From NCBI GenBank assembly GCA_963727035.1, contig CAVSEY010000003.1, positions 62,001-126,000 on the forward strand: 64,000 nucleotides of DNA. The letters are read 5' to 3'. Under the pieces are notes generated by a model. It made no database searches. It was not told the origin of the DNA and saw nothing but the letters and a program-made list of their open reading frames with translations. The DNA comes from Rhodoblastus sp963727035. Its GTDB lineage: Bacteria > Pseudomonadota > Alphaproteobacteria > Rhizobiales > Beijerinckiaceae. Both the position numbers and the translations under genes were made by a program. Each line of letters begins with the position of its first letter. Positions within the stretch are counted from its first letter, which is position 1. Below are positions 34,404-43,352 of this stretch, one piece after another.

Positions 34404-34838
34404 ATGAAAGTCGTCAGTTTTCTGCAAGCCGAACAACAAAAGCTCACCACCTGCGCGCCCGAGGAAACGATTGAATCCGTCGCGAAGCGATTGAGCGCCC
34501 TCAATATCGGCGCCCTGCCGGTGTGCGGCCTTAACAGCGCACTGGTCGGCGTGATTTCCGAACGCGACGTGGTGCGCGGCATGGCCAAGGATGGCTGCAA
34601 GCTCGCCGAGCGCCGCGTCCGCGACCTGATGACCCGTGAAGTGGTCTGCTGCGACGAGAACACGAGCATGGCCGAGGCTGAAAAGCTGATGTATCAGAGA
34701 CGCGTGCGCCACCTGCCGGTCATCGAAGCCGGAAGAGTGGTCGGCCTTCTGTCGATTCGCGACGTGATGGCCTGGCGCATTCAGGAAACGAAAACCGAAC
34801 TGAACGTCTTGCGCGACATCGCGATCGTCGCGCGCTGA
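34404..34838 (+). CDS. Two-CBS-domain protein
   Basis: 144 residues consisting of a tandem CBS pair (about 10-65 and 75-130) with typical GALPVCG...LVGVISERDVV and HLPVIEAGRVVGLLSIRDVM. Such pairs bind AMP, ATP or related nucleotides and serve as energy sensors. Sitting right behind aprBA, whose product or substrate is AMP, a sensor for AMP/APS metabolism is attractive but unproven. ATG preceded by GGGGGCACCGTT. No partner domain is fused. Confidence 0.85.
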   Translation: MKVVSFLQAEQQKLTTCAPEETIESVAKRLSALNIGALPVCGLNSALVGVISERDVVRGMAKDGCKLAERRVRDLMTREVVCCDENTSMAEAEKLMYQRRVRHLPVIEAGRVVGLLSIRDVMAWRIQETKTELNVLRDIAIVAR

Positions 34839-35010
34839 TCGTGACGGTTCACGCGCCGTTTCGGCGCGTCTATGATGGCTTGAGCTGTCTTCGCTGGAAC
34901 GCGTTTGGCGAACCAATGTTCGTCGAGCGCGTTTTGGCGTTATGTCGGACCGATGCGATCTTCCGAACGGCGCGGCGCGCCGTCGAACAAAACCGAGTAT
35001 GAGGAAAAAA

Positions 35011-35979
35011 GTGCCGAATAAACCTGACGACGACGAATTGACCCAGAACGCGGTGGACACCGATCGCGAATATCGGGAAGAGGAAGAGCGACGCCGGCAG
35101 GCGGAGACCGACCTGGACGTTCCGATCGTGTCGGCCATCCGCGGCGCCGCGGGCACCCCGGTCGTGCCTGTCCGCCTGACCGGTTCGAACTCTTTCTGCT
35201 TCAATTGTCACCCCGGCGTGTCCTGCTTCAACGAATGTTGCCATGACACGGACATCACGCTGACGCCCTACGATCTCATCCGCATCGGGCGCGCGGTCGG
35301 CATGTCTTCCGGCGAGGCCGGCCACATGTTCGGGACCGAGGCCGTGCATGACGCCTCCGGCATGCCGATTCTCAAATTGAAACGTGTCGACACGGGCGAC
35401 GAAAGACGGCCCTGCGTCTTCCTCGATCCCGAAAAGGGCTGCTCGATCTATGCCGACCGCCCTGCCGCCTGCCGCTATTACCCGCTCGGCCTCGCTTCGG
35501 TGAAGATGAAGGGCCATGACGCGCCGGAGGATTTCTATTTCCTCGTCAAGGAGCCGCACTGCAAGGGACATGAGGAAAACCGCGAGCAGACCGTCGCCGA
35601 ATTCCGCGCCGATCAGGGCGTCGAAATCTATGACGAGCGCAATCGCAGCTGGATTCATATCCTGATGAAGCTCGCGTCATGGAAGACCCTCGGTGGCCCC
35701 TTCGGCAAGGAGACGGACGAGCGCACCAAGAAGATGTTCTTCATGGCGACCACCGATCTCGACGCGTTCCGGAAATTCGTTTTCGGCACCACATTCCTGC
35801 AGCGCTATGCGATCGATCCCGAAATGCATCAGAAGCTTCAGGAAGACGACGAGACCCTGCTGCTCCTCGCGCTCGACTGGATGCGCACCATCCTGTTCGC
35901 CGAGGAGACTCTGCCGTTGCGCGAGGAAGTGCTGCACGAATCGATCGCCAAGGCGCGCGCGGGCCTCGGGGGAACCTGA
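35011..35979 (+). CDS. YkgJ-family cysteine-cluster protein
   Basis: About 322 residues from GTG 35011, chosen because GAGGA lies five bases upstream; ATG 34999 or 34942 are alternatives. Central Cys-rich zinc/iron-chelating module: CFNCHPGVSCFNECCHDTDI, then CVFLDPEKGCSIYADRPAACRYYP, and CKGHEE, giving the CxxC...CC...C...C pattern. The N-terminal 60 residues are charged and possibly disordered; the C-terminal half is helical. Members are suspected to insert or hold metal clusters. Found in the sulfur block, so a maturation role for an Fe-S protein is conceivable. Confidence 0.82.
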   Translation: MPNKPDDDELTQNAVDTDREYREEEERRRQAETDLDVPIVSAIRGAAGTPVVPVRLTGSNSFCFNCHPGVSCFNECCHDTDITLTPYDLIRIGRAVGMSSGEAGHMFGTEAVHDASGMPILKLKRVDTGDERRPCVFLDPEKGCSIYADRPAACRYYPLGLASVKMKGHDAPEDFYFLVKEPHCKGHEENREQTVAEFRADQGVEIYDERNRSWIHILMKLASWKTLGGPFGKETDERTKKMFFMATTDLDAFRKFVFGTTFLQRYAIDPEMHQKLQEDDETLLLLALDWMRTILFAEETLPLREEVLHESIAKARAGLGGT

Positions 35980-35994
35980 CAGGCCCCTCACCCC

Positions 35995-36027
35995 TGCCCC
36001 TCTCCCGCCAGGGGAGAGGGGCATTTT
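35995..36027 (+). terminator. Terminator after the YkgJ-family gene
   Basis: TGCCCCTCTCCC pairs with GGGAGAGGGGCA around a GCCAG loop and is followed by TTTT. Twelve perfect pairs. Confidence 0.85.
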
Positions 36028-36052
36028 GCCTTCATGCCACAGGAACCCATCG

Positions 36053-36568
36053 TTGATTTTTTTCACTTCGGATACGCATTTCGGCCATCAGTTCGCGCTG
36101 ACCAAGCGCAAGCGCCCCTTTCCTTCGGTGCAGGCGATGGACGAACATTTGGTCGCGCGCTGGAACGAGACCGTGGGCGTGAATGACGAAGTCTATCATC
36201 TTGGCGACGTGGCTCACCTCGAATATGGCGGCCTGGGCGAAACATTGGCGCGGCTCAACGGGCGCCTGCATCTCATTCTTGGCAATAACGACCGCCGCGA
36301 GGCGATGGAGGCGACCGGCCGGTGGGAAACCATCGCCGACATGCGCGAGTTGACCATTGCCGACCAGCGCATCTTCCTCTGCCATTACCCGTTGCGCGAA
36401 TGGCCCAACGCCTGGCGCGGCGCCTGGCATCTGTTCGGCCATGTCCATGGCAAATACGACAAGGACCCGCACGGCCTGAGCATGGATGTCGGAGTCGACA
36501 GCCATGGCTATGCGCCGGTTTCCCTCGAAGCGATCACCCAAGGCCTTCGGCGCGCCGCCGCCGCCTGA
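36053..36568 (+). CDS. Metallophosphoesterase
   Basis: 171 residues starting at TTG 36053, six bases after AGGA. Calcineurin-like fold with all metal-binding motifs: SDTHFGH, GDVAH, GNND, CHYP and GHVHGK. Small stand-alone enzymes of this shape hydrolyse phosphodiesters or nucleotides; the target is unknown. It lies 25 bases after the YkgJ gene's terminator. Confidence 0.85.
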   Translation: MIFFTSDTHFGHQFALTKRKRPFPSVQAMDEHLVARWNETVGVNDEVYHLGDVAHLEYGGLGETLARLNGRLHLILGNNDRREAMEATGRWETIADMRELTIADQRIFLCHYPLREWPNAWRGAWHLFGHVHGKYDKDPHGLSMDVGVDSHGYAPVSLEAITQGLRRAAAA

Positions 36569-36663
36569 TATTCCGCCATTGAACTTTTTCTCCTTCCGGC
36601 GCGTATTCCGATTGCGCGCTTTGCGCAACCGGCGGAAAATTTCGCGCAAGATGGGGAGACGAA

Positions 36664-37932
36664 ATGTCGACGGATTTCATGCTCAACTCGGGCGCGGCTT
36701 TGTCCGGCGCCGACCAGCAGGTTGTGGCCGAGGACGGTCTGGCCGATTTCGAATTCGAACTCAGTTGGGACGGCCCCGACGCGCGCCACATCGACAGGCG
36801 CCGCGCCTTTGGCGTGAACATGTGGCGCGATTTCTTCCCGCCGGGACTCGACGCCGCCCTTCTCGGCAAGGCGGTCGGGGAGGCGGCGACCCTCGATTTC
36901 GGCCCGGGAGCTTTGGTGGAGGATCGCCGCCCGGCGCAGGTTCGTGAAATTCCGCTGGCGTCCTTTGACGGCTCCTCCGCCGGTCTCGCCGATCCGCGTC
37001 CGGCGCGTGGCCGCATCCTGCCGCAGGGCGTCTTGCACAAGGCCGGGATTGGGGGCGTCCACAGCGGCAATCGACGGCCTTTCCGTGTGCTCGACGTCGG
37101 CGCGGAAACTTTTGTCGCCGACCTCAATCACCCGCTGGCGGGAGCAAGGCTGCGCCTGTCCGCGAAAGTGCTCGGCGCGCGCAAAAAACGCGCGGAGGTC
37201 GGAGGCCGCAGCCGGGATTTCATCGCCGAACTGACCGACGGTCCCGGAATTCAGGCGCGGGCCGGCGGCGCGCCGACCGATTTTTTCGCCGATGGCTGGT
37301 CGGCGCGCGCGCTCGAAGACGACGATGCGGTTTTTTACGCGGTCCCGCGCATGGTCGTTCACCTCGACCGGCGCGCCCTGGAGACGATTCGCGATCTTTA
37401 CGCCGATCTGCTGCCCGCCAAGGGCGCTGTTCTCGATCTGATGAGCAGCGTCGAATCCCATTTGCCGTCCGGGCGGTCTTTCGAACGGGTCGCCGGCCTC
37501 GGCCTCAACCGCGAGGAACTCGATAACAACGGCGCGCTGACCGAACGCATCGTCCAGGATCTCAACGCCACGCCGCAGCTGCCCTTCGCCGACGCAAGTT
37601 TCGACGCTGCCGTGTGCACGGTCTCGATCGAATATCTGACCCAGCCGGTCGAAGTGGTTCAGGAAGTCGCCCGCGTGTTAAAACCCGGCGCGCCTTTCAT
37701 TGTGACTTTCTCGAACCGCTGGTTTCCGCCCAAGGCGATCCGGGTCTGGAAAGACATCCATCCGTGGGAGCGGCTCGGCTATGTCATGGAGCTGTTTCTG
37801 CGCAGCGGCGCCTTTGCCGACCTGCACACGTTCAGCCTGATGGGCGACCCCCGGCCGGTGGACGACGCGCATATTCGCGAAACGGATCTTTCCGACCCGG
37901 TTTTCGCGGTCTGGGGAAAACGGAAAGGCTGA
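36664..37932 (+). CDS. SlyD-like FKBP domain fused to a SAM methyltransferase
   Basis: 422 residues. Residues about 25-180 look like a SlyD-type FKBP prolyl isomerase: an FPPGLDAALLGKAVGE segment and DLNHPLAGARLRLSAKVLG, the hallmark end of SlyD. Residues about 225-420 form a class I methyltransferase, with VLDLMSSVESHLP as the SAM loop, LPFADASFDAAVCTVSIEYL and a VARVLKPGAPFIVTFSNRWFP strand. The usual DxGxGxG is altered to DLMSSVESH. Fusions of a folding helper with a methyltransferase suggest modification of a protein or peptide target. GGGGAG precedes the ATG. It converges on hdrB. Confidence 0.8.
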   Translation: MSTDFMLNSGAALSGADQQVVAEDGLADFEFELSWDGPDARHIDRRRAFGVNMWRDFFPPGLDAALLGKAVGEAATLDFGPGALVEDRRPAQVREIPLASFDGSSAGLADPRPARGRILPQGVLHKAGIGGVHSGNRRPFRVLDVGAETFVADLNHPLAGARLRLSAKVLGARKKRAEVGGRSRDFIAELTDGPGIQARAGGAPTDFFADGWSARALEDDDAVFYAVPRMVVHLDRRALETIRDLYADLLPAKGAVLDLMSSVESHLPSGRSFERVAGLGLNREELDNNGALTERIVQDLNATPQLPFADASFDAAVCTVSIEYLTQPVEVVQEVARVLKPGAPFIVTFSNRWFPPKAIRVWKDIHPWERLGYVMELFLRSGAFADLHTFSLMGDPRPVDDAHIRETDLSDPVFAVWGKRKG

Positions 37933-38025
37933 CGGGGCGCGAAATCGCGGCGCAGGGCCCGCGAAAAAAATTTGACGTGAGAATCTGCGCCGAAAGCGGC
38001 AGCAGTCTCACGCCATGAAATAAAC

Positions 38026-38046
38026 TTCCGCGCGAAACGCGCGGAA
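38026..38046. terminator. Hairpin between convergent methyltransferase and hdrB genes
   Basis: TTCCGCGCG and CGCGCGGAA with an AAA loop, nine perfect pairs. It can serve both directions; no long T-run on either side. Confidence 0.6.
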
Positions 38047-38052
38047 TGAGCG

Positions 38053-38964
38053 TCACTTTTTCTTCGCCATGCCTTCCAGCTTTTCCGACCGGATGGTGTT
38101 GCGTTGGAGCGCGGCGTCTTTTTCTCCGTCCATGCCGAAAGCCACCGCCATCAGCTGGGAATAAAAGACGACCGGAATGTGGTAATTCGTGCCGAACTTC
38201 TCGTTGATCAGCGGCTGGTACATTTCGACATTGGTCTGGCACAGCGGACAGGGCGTCGAAATGACGTCGGCGCCTTGTTGCGCGGCCTCTTCGACAATCG
38301 CCTTCATCAGGTGCAGGGTGCGCTCGGGGCTCATCACCGCCACCGAACCGCCGCAACAGGAGGTCTTGTGCTTGAACGGCACCGCCTCGGCGCCGCAGGC
38401 CGTGGTGAACTCGTCGAGGAAGGTCGGATCGTCGTAGCAATCGTAATCGCCGCCGGCTTCCGTGCCGGCGAAGGGACGCACCGTCTGGCACCCGACATAG
38501 CCGGCGACCTTGAGGCCCTTGAGCGGATTGGTCACGCGCTTTTCGATGGCTTCGACGCCGACGTCATTGACCAGCACTTCGCAGGCATGGCGCACGTTGA
38601 GGTCGCCGTCATAGCTCATTCCGGCCTCGGCGAGTGCCTCGTTGACCGCCGCCTTTTTCTTCACGTCGGCCTTGATCTTTTCATTGCCGCCATGGGTGTT
38701 CAGATAGCACGCGGCGCAGCCGGTGATGACGTCCTGCGCGCCACGTTTGCGCGCCTGGGCGAGATTACGGCCGGTCAAGGCAAGATTGGGCAACTGGCCG
38801 CCGCCGATATGGCCGATCGAGGCGCCGCAGCAATTCCAGTCCTCGATGTCCTCCATCGCGATTCCGACTTCCGGCATGACGGCGCGCAAGGATTCGTCGA
38901 GATGTTTCCCGCTGCCCTGCGAGGAGCAGCCGGGATAATAGGTCATGGTCTTTTTCTCGGTCAT
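38053..38964 (-). CDS. hdrB: Heterodisulfide reductase subunit B-like protein (QmoC substitute)
   Basis: 303 residues with two CCG domains, each CX(n)CCGX(n)CXXC: YYPGCSSQG...WNCCGASIG...TGCAACYL and GYVGCQTV...TSCCGGSVAV...TPCPLCQTN. In methanogen HdrB these ligate paired non-cubane clusters. In sulfur metabolisers the Qmo complex has a membrane QmoC; in some lineages HdrB and HdrC replace it. Last gene of qmoAB-hdrCB. Has no membrane helix, so the quinone contact must come from another subunit or a different acceptor. Confidence 0.9.
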   Translation of the reverse strand: MTEKKTMTYYPGCSSQGSGKHLDESLRAVMPEVGIAMEDIEDWNCCGASIGHIGGGQLPNLALTGRNLAQARKRGAQDVITGCAACYLNTHGGNEKIKADVKKKAAVNEALAEAGMSYDGDLNVRHACEVLVNDVGVEAIEKRVTNPLKGLKVAGYVGCQTVRPFAGTEAGGDYDCYDDPTFLDEFTTACGAEAVPFKHKTSCCGGSVAVMSPERTLHLMKAIVEEAAQQGADVISTPCPLCQTNVEMYQPLINEKFGTNYHIPVVFYSQLMAVAFGMDGEKDAALQRNTIRSEKLEGMAKKK

Positions 38965-39038
38965 GTCCGATCCTCAAGCCGCTTGGCGCATATTCCCGAA
39001 AAGTGGTTCCGGTTTTCGGAAAAGGAATATGCGCAAAA

Positions 39039-39638
39039 TCAATTTCGTTGCTCGATTTCCCGCGCCTTGGCGAGAATCGCTTTCAGCCCCTTGCGCCCCT
39101 TGGTCATATGCGGCAGGCCGATATGCATGCGGCCCGTCTTGACCATGCCAATCGCAGTCTTGAGGTTGGCCATGGCGCGCTTGAAGCCCTCGCCGAAACC
39201 GAGCGAGAAGAAATAGCGCATGGTGACGAGCCGCTCGTCGGTCCGCCCGAAAGTCGCCGCCGACCACCAGAAGGATTTGGAGAAATTGTTGTTCTCGTGC
39301 GCCCCCTTAGCATAGCCGAATTCGGCCGACTTCGCAGCAAGGTCCTGTAAAATATACGTGACCGGCACGCCGCGCGGGCAGCGCACGACGCAACGATAGC
39401 AGCTCGTGCAGTTCCACTGGGTGTTGGCGGAGAGCACCTCCTCTTTCATCCCGGCGCGGATCATCATGAACAATTTGCGCGGACCGTAGTCCATCTGGAC
39501 GCCGATCGGGCAGGAGCCCGAGCAGGCGCCGCATTGCATGCACAGGTTGAGCTTGTCGCCGCCGTTGACATTGTCGCGAACCCATCGGGCGAAGGACAGG
39601 TCATATTTCTTGGCGGCGGCCGGAGCGGGCGTCGACAT
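39039..39638 (-). CDS. hdrC: Heterodisulfide reductase subunit C-like ferredoxin
   Basis: 199 residues. Two 4Fe-4S motifs, CMQCGACSGSCPIG (about 34-47) and CTSCYRCVVRCPRG (about 75-88), then a helical C-terminus with SAATFGRTDERLVTMRYFF. Relays electrons between QmoAB and HdrB. Start is two bases after the qmoB stop (39640), so expression is coupled. Distinct from the QmoC fusion, since the cytochrome b-like half is absent. Confidence 0.9.
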   Translation of the reverse strand: MSTPAPAAAKKYDLSFARWVRDNVNGGDKLNLCMQCGACSGSCPIGVQMDYGPRKLFMMIRAGMKEEVLSANTQWNCTSCYRCVVRCPRGVPVTYILQDLAAKSAEFGYAKGAHENNNFSKSFWWSAATFGRTDERLVTMRYFFSLGFGEGFKRAMANLKTAIGMVKTGRMHIGLPHMTKGRKGLKAILAKAREIEQRN

Positions 39639-39639
39639 C

Positions 39640-41949
39640 CTAGAACCCCTTCATCGGATTGGGCGGCAGGTCGCCAATCAGTTTGGCGAAAGCGTCGAGA
39701 ACCGTCGGCGCGCGACAGGAATCGGCGATCGACATTTCCTCGAAGCTGATGCGCTCCTGTTCGAGCGCCAGGCTCTTCAGCGTCTCGCCGACCTTGCTCA
39801 GGCGCTCCTTGGCCAGGGCCGAGCCCTTGACGAAATGACACTGATAGTCGTCGCCCGACTTGCAGCCCATCAGCATGATGCCGTCATAGCCCTTCTGCAA
39901 CGCGGTTGAAACCCATTGCAGCGTGACCGAACCGAGGCAGCGCACCGGGACGATGCGGACGAAGGGCGACCAATGCGTCCGGGCGATGCCGGCCATGTCG
40001 ATCGCCGGATAGGCGTCGTTCTCGCAGGCGAGCACGAGGATGCGAGGCTTTTCCGAGAATTCGTCGGGAATCTCGTTGGCCTCGATCATGTCGTTGACCA
40101 TCTGCGGATTGTAATTGTCGAAGGTGATGGTCTGGACCGGACAGGCGCCCATGCAGGTGCCGCAGCGGCGGCAACGGGCGAAATTGACCACCGGACGGCC
40201 CTGCTCGTCCTCGTCGATGGCGCCGAACGGGCATTCCACCGTGCAACGGCGGCACTTGGTGCATTTATCGTGGCCGATCTTCGGGAAAGTCAGATCGCCG
40301 ACGCGCGGATGAACCGACGAGCCGACGCCGCCGCTTTCGAGCGCCTGGATCGCCTTGAGCACGGCGCCGGTGGCGTCCTCCGCGCTTTCCGCCATGTCCA
40401 TCGGACGGCGAACCGGGCCGGCGGTATAGATGCCGGTGCGGCGCGTCTCATAGGGGAAGCAGATGTAATGGCTGTCGGAGAAGCCGTCGGCCAAGATCGG
40501 AATATGCGGGCCCTGACGATATTGCAGATTGAGGAGGGGGCCGCCGGGCGGAACGCCCTTGTCGATGTGGGGCCAAGGGGCGGGAATGGCCGAGCCTTCG
40601 CCCTTGGAATAGCCGGCCACCTGGATCGGCGCGACGGGATTGATGTCGTCGGTGAGTTGCGCCTTGTCCTTTTCAGGATCGGCGGCGGCCGGGGCGTCGA
40701 CATTGGTGGAGTTCGGGACCATGCCGGTCGCGAGAACGATCAGGTCGAGCCCGCCGAGCGGGACTTCCTGGCCAAGCATCTCGTCGGAATAGGACACGGT
40801 CATGGTCTTGCCATCGACCGAGGTCGCCTTGCCCTTCATGAAGATGACGCCGTTGCGCTGGGCCTCGCGATAGAATTCCTCGGCCGTTCCCGGCGTGCGC
40901 AATTCTTCGTAGACGATATAGGCCATCGCGTCCTGGTCGGCCTTGACCACCTGCAGCGCCTGCTTGAGCGAGGCGGTGCAGCAGACCGACGAACAATAAG
41001 GCAGGTGGTTGGGATCGCGGCTGCCGGCGCATTGCACGAAGGCGATATTTTTGACCGGCGCGCCGTTGGACGGCCGGGTCGGCGCGCCCTTGGCCAGCAT
41101 GGCCTCGAATTCGACGCCGGTGACGACGTCGGGCGAGGCGCCATAGCCGAGATGGGTGAGCTTGGTCGCGTCATAGGGACGCCAGCCGGTGGCGACGACA
41201 ATGGCGCCGACCTTTTCGGTCGCTTCCTGGCCGCCATGCGAAATGACGACTTCGAAGGCGCCGGGCTGGCCGGAGGTCTTGGCGACGGTGGCGTTGGTGA
41301 GGATGCGGATGCGGCCGTTCGCCCTGACCTTGGCGATCATCTTCTCGATGTCATTGGCGTAAAGGTCGCGATAGGGCGGCGCATGCGGGGCGCGCATCGA
41401 CCATTTGCTCGACCAGCCGCCCAGAGAATCGGTCTTTTCCACCAAAAGGGCGTCATAACCGGACAGCGCCGCTTCGAGCGCCGCGTTAAGGCCGGTGACG
41501 CCGCCGCCGACCACCAGAATGGTCCGCGAAACCTCGCCGAGCGCGGCGGGGGTGGGCTGTTCGGTCTTGCCGAGCTGCGCCGCGGCCATGCGGATGGCGT
41601 CGGCGGCGAGCATTTCGGTGTCTTCTTCATGCGCCGGTTGCGACCAGGCGACCTGTTCGCGCAGATTGGCGCGCACCACCGGCGTCCCGTCGAAGCGGAA
41701 TTTGTCCGCCATGACGCGCGGCGAGCAGGCGCCGACCACCATGCGGTTGACCACGCCGTCGGCCACGTCCTTCTGCATCGACGTCACGCTTTCCGACGAG
41801 CAGAGGGCGTCGCTCACGACGCAATGCCCGATGCGGAATTCGTTCTTGCCGATCTTTTCGAGCGCGCCTACGTCCACGGCGTCAGCAATGCCGCAGCCTT
41901 TGCAAAGATAGACGCCCGGTTTTTTCTCGGACACGCTTCCATCTCCCAT
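39640..41949 (-). CDS. qmoB: QmoB/HdrA-like flavin iron-sulfur protein
   Basis: 769 residues. N-terminal HdrA-type cysteines (YLCKGCGIAD, CVVSDALC), FAD-binding VVGGGVTGLNAALEA near residue 146, a CAGSRDPNHLPYCSSVCC cluster region, two 4Fe-4S ferredoxin motifs (CTKCRRCTVECP at 563 on, and CRRCGTCMGACP at about 590), and a C-terminal MvhD-like domain (ACENDAY...VRCLGSVTLQW...GCKSGDDYQCHF). This order is that of QmoB, the subunit proposed for electron bifurcation/confurcation with APS reductase. Full length. Follows qmoA by 119 bases. Confidence 0.93.
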   Translation of the reverse strand: MGDGSVSEKKPGVYLCKGCGIADAVDVGALEKIGKNEFRIGHCVVSDALCSSESVTSMQKDVADGVVNRMVVGACSPRVMADKFRFDGTPVVRANLREQVAWSQPAHEEDTEMLAADAIRMAAAQLGKTEQPTPAALGEVSRTILVVGGGVTGLNAALEAALSGYDALLVEKTDSLGGWSSKWSMRAPHAPPYRDLYANDIEKMIAKVRANGRIRILTNATVAKTSGQPGAFEVVISHGGQEATEKVGAIVVATGWRPYDATKLTHLGYGASPDVVTGVEFEAMLAKGAPTRPSNGAPVKNIAFVQCAGSRDPNHLPYCSSVCCTASLKQALQVVKADQDAMAYIVYEELRTPGTAEEFYREAQRNGVIFMKGKATSVDGKTMTVSYSDEMLGQEVPLGGLDLIVLATGMVPNSTNVDAPAAADPEKDKAQLTDDINPVAPIQVAGYSKGEGSAIPAPWPHIDKGVPPGGPLLNLQYRQGPHIPILADGFSDSHYICFPYETRRTGIYTAGPVRRPMDMAESAEDATGAVLKAIQALESGGVGSSVHPRVGDLTFPKIGHDKCTKCRRCTVECPFGAIDEDEQGRPVVNFARCRRCGTCMGACPVQTITFDNYNPQMVNDMIEANEIPDEFSEKPRILVLACENDAYPAIDMAGIARTHWSPFVRIVPVRCLGSVTLQWVSTALQKGYDGIMLMGCKSGDDYQCHFVKGSALAKERLSKVGETLKSLALEQERISFEEMSIADSCRAPTVLDAFAKLIGDLPPNPMKGF

Positions 41950-42068
41950 GTCACGCGCCGTTCATTCCGACGCACTCATTCCCGGCCAAATTCGCGGCCA
42001 GCCGATTATCGAAGCGCCGCCCGTCTGGTGACGGCAAGCGCGGCGCTTCAGTTTAGTTTCGCGGCGCC

Positions 42069-43352
42069 TCAGGCGTTCCTGACCGCCTGAATGGCTTTCA
42101 GCGCGGCGGCCGTCGCCGACTGCACCGACATCGACACATCGAGCGGGCCGGAGGCGACGCCGGCCGAGAACATGCCCTCGCCATCGCCTTCGACCGGCAC
42201 GAGGAAGCCATATTCGTCGGCGACGAGGCCCATCGTCGGGCGGTAGCCCGCGACGGCGCTCGGCTGCATGCCGGTCGCCAGAACCACGAGATCATAGGGC
42301 TCGGCGTAGATTTCGCGGTCGATCGTGCGCTCGCCGTGGAGCAACGGCCGGCCGTCCTCGCCGACGCGGATATGGGCCGGCTTGGACTTGATGAATTTCA
42401 CCTGCGGGTCGGCGCGCACGCGGTCGTAAAAGGCTTCGAGCTTATCGTGGGCGCGAATGTCGATGTAATAGATATGGACTTCCGCGTCCGGATATTGCTC
42501 ACGCACATAGGCCGCGTGCTTGAGCGAGCCCAGGCAGCAGATCCGAGAGCAATAAGGCAGGTGGTTGAGGTCGCGCGACCCGGCGCACTGGATCAGCGCC
42601 ACCTTTTTCGCCGGCTCGCCGTTCGACGGGCGCAGGATCTTGCCGTGGGTCGGGCCGTCATGCGCGGCCAGACGCTCCATTTCGACATTGGTGATGATGT
42701 CGCGGCTGTGGACGTAGCTGTAGGCGTCGAGTTTCTTGGGATCGTAGGGCTGCCAGCCGGTCGCCCAGACCACGGCGCCGACATGGAGATCGAAGGTCTC
42801 GCCCTTGTCGTCGGGATCGAGCGCGCCATAGGCGCAAGCGGCCTTGAGCTTTTCGCCTTCGCCGGCGGCGATCGCCTCGGGGGCGATGACATAGCGCATC
42901 GGGAAAGCGTGCTCGTGCGGCAGATAGGCGGCCTTGATCTTGTCGAGACCGTAATTGAAAGGATTGTCCACCATCGTCTCGGTGGCGTTGGCGCAGGCGC
43001 CGCAGGCGGTGCAGCGCTCGTTGACGAAACGCGGATGGCGCTGGACCGAGACTTTATAATCGCCGCGCGCGCCGGAAATCCCCTGAACCTCGCACATGGT
43101 CATCATGCGGATGCGCGGATTCTTGCGGATGCGCTGGTAATTGATCTCCAGGCCGCAAGTGGGATGGCAGAGCTTCGGGAAATAGCGGTTGAACTTCGTC
43201 ACGCGGCCGCCAAGAGTGGCCTCGCGCTCAATCAAGATGACGTCTTGTCCAGCTTCCGCCGCTTCCACGGCCGCCGTGACGCCGGCAATTCCGCCGCCGA
43301 CGACGAGAATCGTTTGACTCGCCGGACCGGCGCCATTCTGACCCGCCGCCAT
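42069..43352 (-). CDS. qmoA: QmoA/HdrA-like flavoprotein
   Basis: 427 residues from ATG 43352, preceded by GGGAGGAA with seven-base spacing. FAD-binding ILVVGGGIAGVTAA at about residue 15, an LCHPTCGLEINYQRIRK motif, 4Fe-4S-type CTACGACAN (about 113) and the CAGSRDLNHLPYCSRICC motif shared with QmoB. First gene of the minus-strand operon that supplies or accepts electrons for AprBA. QmoA lacks the HdrA ferredoxin domains, as expected. The promoter must lie in the 356-base gap towards clcA. Confidence 0.93.
   Translation of the reverse strand: MAAGQNGAGPASQTILVVGGGIAGVTAAVEAAEAGQDVILIEREATLGGRVTKFNRYFPKLCHPTCGLEINYQRIRKNPRIRMMTMCEVQGISGARGDYKVSVQRHPRFVNERCTACGACANATETMVDNPFNYGLDKIKAAYLPHEHAFPMRYVIAPEAIAAGEGEKLKAACAYGALDPDDKGETFDLHVGAVVWATGWQPYDPKKLDAYSYVHSRDIITNVEMERLAAHDGPTHGKILRPSNGEPAKKVALIQCAGSRDLNHLPYCSRICCLGSLKHAAYVREQYPDAEVHIYYIDIRAHDKLEAFYDRVRADPQVKFIKSKPAHIRVGEDGRPLLHGERTIDREIYAEPYDLVVLATGMQPSAVAGYRPTMGLVADEYGFLVPVEGDGEGMFSAGVASGPLDVSMSVQSATAAALKAIQAVRNA

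Noticed and set aside
34942..35010. Longer N-terminus of the YkgJ-family protein
   Set aside because: The upstream codons have no ribosome binding site or similarity; GTG 35011 has GAGGA at proper spacing.
38053..43352. Methanogen-type HdrABC or the lipoate-linked sHdr system
   Set aside because: The two flavoproteins have QmoA and QmoB domain orders, including the MvhD-like tail, and no lipoate-binding protein or sHdr partners are present.
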